A stretch of 8,212 nt of DNA from contig JALVGO010000243.1 in NCBI GenBank assembly GCA_027029065.1, positions 1 to 8,212 of the forward strand, read 5' to 3'. Under the pieces are notes generated by a model that ran no database searches, was not told where the DNA came from, and saw nothing but the letters and a program-made list of their open reading frames with translations. Shown here piece after piece: positions 1-5,048 of this stretch. Source of the stretch: Sulfurovum sp. Lineage in GTDB: Bacteria; Campylobacterota; Campylobacteria; Campylobacterales; Sulfurovaceae. How positions within the stretch are numbered: the first letter of the stretch is position 1; each line of letters begins with the position of its first letter. A program made the translations under genes and the position numbers.

Positions 1-692
1 TATCCAATTTTTTCCTTAAAGTCCGCAAGACAGTTGGTACAGGTTTTAATGGTATTGCTCTCAATAATGGCAAGCAGTGCATCCTGATTGAGAATATGGA
101 GTTTATGGTTCTCTATCTTGATGATCTTCTCTTTTTTCATTTTGGTCAAAATACGTGAAAAGGTTTCCGGTGTCAGGTTGAGGATAGAGGCGATCTCATT
201 GTTTTTCAAACGGTTGAAGATGGTTACTTTCTTCAGCATAAGGTCTGCTACTTTCGCTTCGGACGAAAGGATGGTCTCTTTATGCACCAGTGCCGAAAGC
301 AGACTGATCTTGCCTGTCAGAGATTTGATCAGTTCCAAAGAGAACTGCGGCTGGTTAAGATAGTCATAGAGTTTGTCAAAGTGCAGCAGCCCTATTGTCC
401 CGTCTGTCACAAACTCACAAGTCGCGGGGAAAGGCTCTTTTTCAAAACATGCATATTCGGCAATGAGCCCGGGAGCGGAAAAGCGGTTGATCTGTATCTG
501 GCTTCCTTTGGGAGTGGTTTTGTAGAGTTTGACACTCCCGTGCATCAGAATATGAAGGTACTCGCTCTCATCGCCTTCATAAAAGACAATACTCTCTTTG
601 GTATAGTGTTTAATATGGATCTCTTCTTGAAGCTCTTTAATATAGTTTTGACCCAATGCCGAGAACATCGGCATCTCTTCAAGTGTAAACAT
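1..692 (-). CDS. Crp/Fnr-family transcriptional regulator (DNR/NssR-like), 3' end at window edge
   Basis: A DNA-binding regulator translated from ATG at 692, open for 230 residues to position 3. The last two bases give TA, so the next codon is either a stop or Tyr. Residues about 10-115 form a cyclic-nucleotide-binding-type beta roll (EGDESEYLHILMHGSVKLYK at 39-58). A long dimerisation helix follows, then a winged helix-turn-helix near 163-195. The recognition helix reads TPETFSRILTKM (174-185). Its E176, S179 and R180 reproduce the E-x-x-S-R pattern that FNR and DNR use to read TTGAT half-sites. The N-terminal Cys cluster of FNR is absent, so an oxygen-sensing 4Fe-4S centre is unlikely and an NO- or nitrite-responsive DNR/NssR-type role fits better (inference). 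A CTNC motif sits at 218-221. An AAGGAAGG Shine-Dalgarno lies close upstream of the start. Family certain; signal and regulon inferred from context. Confidence 0.88.
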   Translation of the reverse strand, partial: MFTLEEMPMFSALGQNYIKELQEEIHIKHYTKESIVFYEGDESEYLHILMHGSVKLYKTTPKGSQIQINRFSAPGLIAEYACFEKEPFPATCEFVTDGTIGLLHFDKLYDYLNQPQFSLELIKSLTGKISLLSALVHKETILSSEAKVADLMLKKVTIFNRLKNNEIASILNLTPETFSRILTKMKKEKIIKIENHKLHILNQDALLAIIESNTIKTCTNCLADFKEKIG

Positions 693-704
693 ACAACCTT
701 CCTT

Positions 705-721
705 CTCTATCGGGGATAGAG
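705..721. repeat. Perfect inverted repeat in the leader of the Crp/Fnr gene
   Basis: CTCTATC-GGG-GATAGAG is a perfect 7-bp inverted repeat with a 3-base spacer. It lies between the likely -10 region and the Shine-Dalgarno of the regulator gene. Two TATAGT hexamers on the minus strand (725-730 and 732-737) sit just upstream and could serve as -10 elements, although no convincing -35 is visible. The repeat could be an operator for autoregulation or a small mRNA hairpin. It does not resemble an FNR box. Confidence 0.45.
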
Positions 722-774
722 CGTACTATACACTATAAAAGATAAATTCTCTCCTACTTTATACAAAGAATCTT

Positions 775-1506
775 TTATTTTTCAAACCAACTGAGCTGTT
801 CGCGCAGTTTTACCACTTCTCCTACCACAATCAACGCAGGGGTGGGAAGGTCTTTGGCTTTTTCATAGATATCCTCAAGGGTACCCACCACTGTTTTTTC
901 ATCCGGTGTCGTCCCTTTGCTGATGACGGCAACCGGATGTTCTTTGGGTTTACCGATCTCTATGAGTTTTTTGGTGATCTTGTCAAGGTTGTGCAACCCC
1001 ATCAAAAAGACGATCGTATCGTCGGTTTTGTAATTCTCCCACGGTATCTGAGACTGCGCTTTTTTCGATTCGTGCCCCGTAACCACCCGAAACGATACCG
1101 TCACCCCGCGATGGGTAACTGGGATACCGGCATACTCCGGCACGGCAATGGCAGAGGTGATCCCGGGAATAAACTCAAATGTAATGCCCCGCTCCCGAAG
1201 ATAGATCCCCTCTTCACCGCCACGTCCGAATACAAAAGGGTCTCCACCTTTAAGACGTACCACCATCTCATATTTCAGTGCCGCCTGATAGATAAGTTCA
1301 TTGATCTCCTCCTGCGGCAGTGTATGATGAGAATCCTCCTTGCCGACATAGATAAACTCACACCCGTTCTTTGCCTGCTGCAAAATATCCGGATTTGCCA
1401 GCCTGTCATAGATGATCACATCTGCCTGCTGCACCACACGCAGCGCCTTGACTGTCAGAAGATCGATATCTCCCGGTCCCGCTCCTGTCAAATAAACCTT
1501 ACCCAT
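775..1506 (-). CDS. cobA: Uroporphyrinogen-III C-methyltransferase (SUMT; CobA/NirE)
   Basis: Transfers two methyl groups from S-adenosylmethionine to uroporphyrinogen III, giving precorrin-2, the branch point for siroheme, heme d1 and cobalamin. The 243-residue length is normal for a stand-alone SUMT without the CysG dehydrogenase/ferrochelatase part. Visible family motifs are GAGPGD (8-13), the RLKGGDPFVFGRGGEE block (84-99), IPGITSA (113-119), THRG (131-134) and VFLMG (166-170). The start is ATG at 1506, which has AAAGGA a few bases upstream and gives the standard MGKVYLTGAG opening. An in-frame ATG 14 codons earlier adds an atypical extension and is not favoured. The gene lies downstream of nirJ, so it probably feeds heme d1 synthesis (a NirE role), but supply to siroheme or cobalamin cannot be excluded. 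A GGTGC/GCACC hairpin (1520-1537) precedes the ribosome-binding site. Confidence 0.93.
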   Translation of the reverse strand: MGKVYLTGAGPGDIDLLTVKALRVVQQADVIIYDRLANPDILQQAKNGCEFIYVGKEDSHHTLPQEEINELIYQAALKYEMVVRLKGGDPFVFGRGGEEGIYLRERGITFEFIPGITSAIAVPEYAGIPVTHRGVTVSFRVVTGHESKKAQSQIPWENYKTDDTIVFLMGLHNLDKITKKLIEIGKPKEHPVAVISKGTTPDEKTVVGTLEDIYEKAKDLPTPALIVVGEVVKLREQLSWFEK

Positions 1507-1556
1507 CTCTATCCTTTCCGGTGCGTAATGATGCACCCTACAGCCCAAAATTCAAT

Positions 1557-1578
1557 AAAAGCTTTTCGATAGAAAAGC
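1557..1578 (-). terminator. Probable rho-independent terminator after nirJ
   Basis: On the minus strand GCTTTTC-TATC-GAAAAGC forms a perfect 7-bp stem with a 4-base loop (1561-1578), followed at once by TTTT (1560-1557) and ATT. It sits 30 bases past the nirJ stop and ahead of cobA. The stem is AT-rich, so termination may be partial. The run of T on this strand only, with mixed sequence on the other side, supports minus-strand use. Confidence 0.6.
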
Positions 1579-1591
1579 ATACCACATCTCT

Positions 1592-1617
1592 TCACTATTC
1601 ACTCCTCACTATTCACT
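1592..1617. repeat. Short direct repeat spanning the nirJ stop codon
   Basis: TCACTATTCACT occurs twice, at 1592-1603 and 1606-1617, separated by CC. On the minus strand this is a 14-bp unit read as AGTGAATAGTGAGG then AGTGAATAGTGAAG. The first copy read holds the last codons and TAG stop of nirJ. It looks like a small tandem duplication. Confidence 0.7.
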
Positions 1618-2736
1618 TGCTGTTTGCGTATCACGCAAATAGCAAGACGGATCTTCCGCCCACATATCCCCATAGATCGCATACGCCCTGCTACGCGATC
1701 CACCGTTGCAGATATCAAGGTAGCGGCAGTCACTGCATTTTCCGCCAAGTTCACGCGGATGGACACGCAGTTTCTGCAGCATCTGAGTCGGTTCGTTCGT
1801 CCAGATATCCGAGAAATCCTGATGCAGGATATTGCCGATCTTGACAGGGAAAAAAGGATCGGGTTTGACAAAACCTTCGCTGTCGATATTGAGCAGTTTG
1901 CGTCCGGCGGAGTTGCCGCCCCATGCCTTGAGTCTGGCAAGCATCTCTTCGGCATGCTCGGGGTATTTTTGGCTAAAACGGTTATAGAACAAAATTGCAT
2001 CCATCTCCATATTGCCTGTGACGATCTCGATATCCCTGCCGCTCTCGTGATACTCAAAGGCTTTATCGAGGATATACTCTACTGCTGCAATGCGCTGTTC
2101 TTTGCTTAGATCCATCTCCAGATTCTCCAGCCCCCGTCCGCTGTAGACCAGGTGGGAGATGTAGATTTTGGGAATGTTGTGTGCTTCGGCAAGTTCAAAG
2201 ATAAAACGCAGATCATCGTAGGTATCTTTGGTGATCGTAAAGCGGATGCCCACTTTGGTTTTGCCGTAACTGTTGAGCAGGTCGACTGCCTTCATTGACT
2301 CTGTAAACGACCCTTTGAGTCCGCGAAATCTGTCGTGTACTTCAGGTGAGCCGTCGATACTGATACCGATATAGTCAAAGGTATCAAGAATCTTCTCGGC
2401 ATTGGAGGTTTTCACATACAAACCGTTTGTCGAAAGATAGGTAACAATACCAAGCTCCCTACAGCGCGCGGCAATGTCAAACAGGTCTTTGCGGGTCAGC
2501 GGTTCCCCTCCGGAGAAGATCAAAAACTTTACACCGTTTGCTTTAAGCTTTGGAAGTGTCTCCATGACATTTTCGGTCGTTAGGGTATCGACAGCATCGA
2601 GGTCTGCTTTGGAGTAGCAGTGCAGACAGCTGAGGTTGCAGCGGTTGGTAAAGTTCCAAATGGCGATTGATCCGTCAAGCACCCGTGCAGGCTTGCCTTC
2701 GGTGACCGATTTGAGGAGGTTGGAGAGTCTGAACAT
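1609..2736 (-). CDS. nirJ: Heme d1 biosynthesis radical SAM protein NirJ
   Basis: A 375-residue radical SAM/SPASM-type protein. The SAM-cluster cysteines C33, C37 and C40 form CxxxCxxC within NRCNLSCLHCYS, and the SAM-binding SGGEP motif is at 75-79. A C-terminal auxiliary-cluster region has C334, C337, C343 and C365 (CxxC-x5-C-x21-C). The N-terminal MFRLS start and the IWNFTNRCNLSCLHCYS block match the NirJ subfamily as I remember it. NirJ acts on didecarboxysiroheme, removing propionate side chains on the way to heme d1, the cofactor of cytochrome cd1 nitrite reductase. Its start overlaps the cytochrome c stop by one base (TGATG), with AAAAGGGG upstream, so the two are translationally coupled. 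A related AhbD- or PqqE-like enzyme is the main alternative, but a SUMT and c-type cytochrome beside it favour NirJ. No nirS, nirF or nirDLGH is in the window. Confidence 0.85.
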   Translation of the reverse strand: MFRLSNLLKSVTEGKPARVLDGSIAIWNFTNRCNLSCLHCYSKADLDAVDTLTTENVMETLPKLKANGVKFLIFSGGEPLTRKDLFDIAARCRELGIVTYLSTNGLYVKTSNAEKILDTFDYIGISIDGSPEVHDRFRGLKGSFTESMKAVDLLNSYGKTKVGIRFTITKDTYDDLRFIFELAEAHNIPKIYISHLVYSGRGLENLEMDLSKEQRIAAVEYILDKAFEYHESGRDIEIVTGNMEMDAILFYNRFSQKYPEHAEEMLARLKAWGGNSAGRKLLNIDSEGFVKPDPFFPVKIGNILHQDFSDIWTNEPTQMLQKLRVHPRELGGKCSDCRYLDICNGGSRSRAYAIYGDMWAEDPSCYLRDTQTASE

Positions 2737-3059
2737 CAGGATGCCCCTTTTGCTTTGGGTTTGTAGGAGAGGATATAGCGGGTGATCGCTTCAAGCTCCT
2801 CCTCATTAAGTTTAAACGACGGCATCGCATTGCGTTTGTAGCCAAATACTTTGGAGATACTCTCAGGATCGACGATCATCGCCCGTATCTCTTCGGCAGT
2901 GCGTTTTTGGGCAATCTGCACAAACGGCGGACCAAATGCCACAGCAGTCTGGTGGTGGCACCCCCAGCAGTAGGTCTCAAAGACTTTTTTGCCGCTGACT
3001 GCCAAGAGTGGCGAAGCGAGTACCAAACCAATCAAAAAAACTGCTGCAATCCTCTTCAT
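2736..3059 (-). CDS. Periplasmic monoheme class I cytochrome c
   Basis: A 107-residue exported cytochrome. Residues 1-20 form a Sec signal peptide (MKRIAAVFLIGLVLASPLLA), with cleavage probably after A20. The heme is attached at CWGCH (31-35), H35 being the axial ligand. GPPF (43-46) follows the heme site, and M79 in AMPSF is the likely sixth ligand, the usual class I layout. The C-terminal helix contains EEELEAITRYILSY. AAGGATAGAG gives the ribosome-binding site. Coupled with nirJ by a one-base overlap, it could be a NirC/NirM-like protein, carrying electrons to nitrite reductase or helping heme d1 maturation. Sequence alone does not separate those roles from a generic cytochrome c551/c553. 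Confidence 0.85.
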   Translation of the reverse strand: MKRIAAVFLIGLVLASPLLAVSGKKVFETYCWGCHHQTAVAFGPPFVQIAQKRTAEEIRAMIVDPESISKVFGYKRNAMPSFKLNEEELEAITRYILSYKPKAKGAS

Positions 3060-3147
3060 TCGCTCTATCCTTATATGTATAGAGTGATGATAACAACTTT
3101 TTGATATTATGAAATTGATTTAGCACAAATAATCTGAAAATGGCGAT
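3060..3147. other. Intergenic gap upstream of the cytochrome c gene
   Basis: This 88-base AT-rich gap separates the last small membrane-protein gene from the cytochrome c. It contains CTCTAT (3063-3068) and ATAGAG (3079-3084) as 6-bp inverted arms, overlapping the region just upstream of the start codon. Two TTGAT elements (3101-3105, 3115-3119) lie in the same orientation. I see no clear terminator and no convincing -35/-10 pair, so read-through from the upstream genes is possible. Confidence 0.4.
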
Positions 3148-3291
3148 TTATTTGCTCACATTGTGTTCAAAGATCGTCCAATAGGCTCCTGTACGTACGA
3201 TCATCGTATCTGTCGGATGTGTTATTTTATAGTAGAGAAAAGCACCCATGATTACTACGACAATACCCAGAAATATCAAAAACCCTTTCAC
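3148..3291 (-). CDS. Small single-pass membrane protein, 47 residues, GTG start
   Basis: An unrecognised small gene. The GTG at 3291 overlaps the TGA of the preceding 38-residue gene by four bases (GTGA) and has GGAGGAAGAG at good spacing, which decides the start. The protein opens with one hydrophobic segment (about residues 3-21, KGFLIFLGIVVVIMGAFLYY) and continues with a polar, probably periplasmic tail, HPTDTMIVRTGAYWTIFEHN (25-44). An internal ATG at codon 15 would cut the membrane segment in half and is unlikely. Tight coupling to its neighbour, an intact Shine-Dalgarno and a sensible membrane topology argue that it is translated. It may be a small subunit or assembly factor of a membrane enzyme such as the nearby NO reductase, but nothing in the sequence proves that. 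Confidence 0.68.
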   Translation of the reverse strand: MKGFLIFLGIVVVIMGAFLYYKITHPTDTMIVRTGAYWTIFEHNVSK

Positions 3292-3404
3292 TGCTCTTCC
3301 TCCTCTTCTTTATAGTCCATATCCTCTCCATCTTCTACTTTTGCAACCACAAGTATGATGACCAAAAAGAAAACAATCACTCCCGCATAGACATAATCAA
3401 TCAT
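3288..3404 (-). CDS. Small single-pass membrane protein, 38 residues, acidic tail
   Basis: An unrecognised small gene with ATG at 3404, one base after the TAG of the preceding gene (TAGGATG), so translation is probably by reinitiation. Residues 5-21 (VYAGVIVFFLVIILVVA) form one transmembrane helix. A strongly acidic cytoplasmic-looking tail follows, ending in a run of five Glu and a Gln. The codons of that Glu run also supply the GGAGGAAGAG ribosome-binding site of the next gene. Size and topology recall small accessory subunits of respiratory enzymes such as CcoQ, but I see no sequence identity that would support that name. It is too short for most gene callers and likely to be missed. Confidence 0.65.
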   Translation of the reverse strand: MIDYVYAGVIVFFLVIILVVAKVEDGEDMDYKEEEEEQ

Positions 3405-3405
3405 C

Positions 3406-3855
3406 CTAAAGATTCCCGTTCATAAAAAGATATAGATTGTCTGCATCTCTAAAGAGAATGCACATCCTGCCCTCTTTTGGCTTACCAAGATCATATGAAC
3501 TGCTCAGATAGATATAGGGCGATTTTTTGATCACAGCTACCATCTCTTCATCTGTCTCGTAAGCTACTTTTGGCAGTTTTTCTACGGTGATTTTCTCCAA
3601 ACGGCAGGTTTGGGAGAGTTTTTCTATGACTTTTTGATCATTGTCTGTTCGTATTGTAAAGAGATGGGGAGAGATAGCACCCTCTTTATAGCGTCTAAGT
3701 GACATCTCTTTGATCTCGCTGTAAGGCTTGCTTCCTACAAGCCGTTCAAATGTCACATCTGTCGTGCCAAGATAATAGGTCCACGCCTCAAGAGAGAGCA
3801 AAACAAGCAACAGAAAGGCTACAATATATACTGCTATATGGCTGCGTTTAAACAT
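3406..3855 (-). CDS. Membrane-anchored hypothetical protein, 149 residues
   Basis: Not recognised. From ATG at 3855 the protein begins MFKRSHIAVYIVAF with one hydrophobic helix at about 7-25. A soluble domain of roughly 120 residues follows, probably outside the membrane, with no heme, iron-sulphur or catalytic motif I can identify. It has two cysteines, C84 and C132. The start is chosen because AAGGAAAA lies at normal spacing upstream. An in-frame ATG 39 codons earlier would run deep into the preceding gene and add a charged extension before the anchor. The start overlaps the preceding stop by 8 bases and the stop is one base from the next ATG, so this is an inner gene of an operon. Its function is unknown; its neighbours suggest a membrane-complex role (inference). 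Confidence 0.78.
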   Translation of the reverse strand: MFKRSHIAVYIVAFLLLVLLSLEAWTYYLGTTDVTFERLVGSKPYSEIKEMSLRRYKEGAISPHLFTIRTDNDQKVIEKLSQTCRLEKITVEKLPKVAYETDEEMVAVIKKSPYIYLSSSYDLGKPKEGRMCILFRDADNLYLFMNGNL

Positions 3856-4360
3856 GGAAAAGTTTTCCTTTCTCTTTTGCCAGACTTTTAAGTCTGCTTT
3901 TTTCTTCAAGTGAACCAAACGCACTTGAGGGAAGATAAAAGGTATTCCCCTGATAGTAAAGCAGTATATCATCTTCTACAGGTACAATACCTTCGATCTT
4001 CTCCCACGGTACAAGGGTACCATTCTGCATAATACCCTCCTTGGAGATCTGAAGTGTGATCTTGCTGTTTTTCAGTGCGGCATTCTCATACGCCTTGAGA
4101 GCCCTTTGATGCACCAGCCACTTTTTGATCACATACCAGTAGAGTAACAGAATCGTTGCCAGCATCAAAAGCCCGACAGAACCTCCCTTGAGGGCAGCCA
4201 CCACACCAAACTGTGCCAGTGCGACAAAAAACCACCCCACATATCTTCGGGCAGAGTTTTTGAACTGGTGGGCGTAGGATCTTGCAAACGCTTTTTCAAA
4301 ATGCTCCCTGTCCCATTGAAAAGAGAGTGTGATCGGTTTAGATATGCTCATCTGACTCAT
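3848..4360 (-). CDS. YcxB-like domain membrane protein
   Basis: A 170-residue protein with two adjacent transmembrane helices (about 41-58 and 61-78) and a C-terminal cytoplasmic domain. The domain pattern ITLQISKEGI (101-110), then VPWEKIEGIVPVEDDILLYY (117-136), then FYLPSSAF (141-148), resembles the YcxB-like family: a beta-rich, PH-like domain behind a membrane hairpin. The biochemical role of that family is not established. ATG at 4360 overlaps the previous gene by 23 bases; a second ATG at 4351 (residue 4) is equally possible, and no ideal Shine-Dalgarno separates them. Together with its neighbours it forms a run of membrane proteins between NO-reductase and heme d1 genes. Domain call moderate, function unknown. 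Confidence 0.78.
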   Translation of the reverse strand: MSQMSISKPITLSFQWDREHFEKAFARSYAHQFKNSARRYVGWFFVALAQFGVVAALKGGSVGLLMLATILLLYWYVIKKWLVHQRALKAYENAALKNSKITLQISKEGIMQNGTLVPWEKIEGIVPVEDDILLYYQGNTFYLPSSAFGSLEEKSRLKSLAKEKGKLFHV

Positions 4361-4943
4361 CGATATAAAGATCTTCCTTCTTGAGATATCCCTCTTTTTC
4401 CAATGCTTCGATCAGTGCCAGGGTTTCACTGTAAAGTGCTTTGTACTCTGCACCATTCACAGCATATTTTTTCTGCTCTTTTTTGGCATACCACCAGGCA
4501 GCGACAATAGAGAGCATAAAAAAGGCATAGATCCACCACTGCCATGCTTTGAGATCCAGCAGTACAATAAAATACTGCACCGAAAAAAGCACAAAAAACT
4601 CTACAGAGAAAATAAGTACCAGTGTAGCACTGTTCTCAAAATCGAGGGTATATTTTTCTATCTCTCTGAGTCTGTCCAAATTGCGGTTGATCTGCGCCGC
4701 TCTCTCTTTGGCTGCTTCATCAATGGTATCAAGGTCAATATTTCTAAGATGGATATTGCTGAGATTGTACTCCACATTCGTCTGCATATAGTCACGAAGA
4801 ATCTGGGGGTCTCTCTGCAACGCCTCATCCAGTTCCTCCTCTGTCGGCTTCTCTTTGCCTATGAGCTTCTGTACATCCTGAAGTACCAGATCATAAAGAC
4901 CGACATGCAAGATCTCGTGCATCATTCTTTTTTTGTTTAGCAC
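4338..4943 (-). CDS. Hypothetical two-helix membrane protein with coiled-coil-like N-terminus, GTG start
   Basis: A 201-residue protein I do not recognise. The start is GTG at 4943, supported by GGGAG six bases upstream; ATG codons at 4925 and 4922 are alternatives with no good ribosome-binding site. Residues 15-100 are polar, charged and largely helical (for example KPTEEELDEALQRD at 32-45 and AAQINRNLDRLREIEKY at 82-98), suggesting a coiled coil. Two transmembrane helices follow at about 106-129 and 134-152, then a charged helical tail to 201. HEILH at residues 9-13 fits HExxH, but at the extreme N-terminus of a non-exported protein it is weak evidence for a metalloprotease. It is the first gene of the five-gene block after the reductase terminator, so a promoter should lie within 4944-5017, although I see only weak candidates. 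Confidence 0.78.
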   Translation of the reverse strand: MLNKKRMMHEILHVGLYDLVLQDVQKLIGKEKPTEEELDEALQRDPQILRDYMQTNVEYNLSNIHLRNIDLDTIDEAAKERAAQINRNLDRLREIEKYTLDFENSATLVLIFSVEFFVLFSVQYFIVLLDLKAWQWWIYAFFMLSIVAAWWYAKKEQKKYAVNGAEYKALYSETLALIEALEKEGYLKKEDLYIDESDEHI

Positions 4944-5017
4944 AATACGCTCCCGTTATAAAAACTGACAAATCTCTTCAGTAAATCTACTATTTAAATA
5001 GACTTATTCAAGAAATC
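4944..5017 (-). promoter_or_regulatory. Presumed promoter region for the five-gene membrane block (weak)
   Basis: This AT-rich stretch lies after the reductase terminator and before the GTG at 4943. On the minus strand TTTACT is followed 17 bases later by TTTATA, a loose -35/-10 match. A perfect 12-bp palindrome, CTATTTAAATAG, occupies 4990-5001 and could be an operator or just AT-rich sequence. No FNR-type box is visible. The call rests mainly on position. Confidence 0.3.
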
Positions 5018-5039
5018 TTACGGGGAGCGATCCCCGTAA
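5018..5039 (-). terminator. Strong hairpin terminator after the NO reductase genes
   Basis: TTACGGGGA (5018-5026) and TCCCCGTAA (5031-5039) form a perfect 9-bp stem closed by a 4-base loop. It begins 10 bases after the TAA of the subunit I gene. On the minus strand it is followed by GATTTCTTG, only moderately T-rich, so efficiency may be less than complete. It separates the reductase genes from the membrane-protein block downstream. Confidence 0.75.
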
Positions 5040-5048
5040 TACAATCAC

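Noticed and set aside
282..719. Plus-strand reading frame of 145 codons
   Set aside because: It is antisense to the Crp/Fnr gene, whose domain pattern is clear on the minus strand, and shows no recognisable domain.
937..1572. Plus-strand reading frame of 211 codons
   Set aside because: Antisense shadow of the SUMT gene, with Arg/Cys/His-rich composition and no domain.
3101..3119. Two TTGAT elements upstream of the cytochrome c gene, possible FNR box
   Set aside because: They are direct, not inverted, and have no ATCAA partner at the 4-base spacing needed for an FNR dimer.
4904..4919. HEILH (HExxH zinc-protease-like) motif near the N-terminus of the 201-residue membrane protein
   Set aside because: It is at residues 9-13, with no third zinc ligand motif and no protease fold around it; probably chance.
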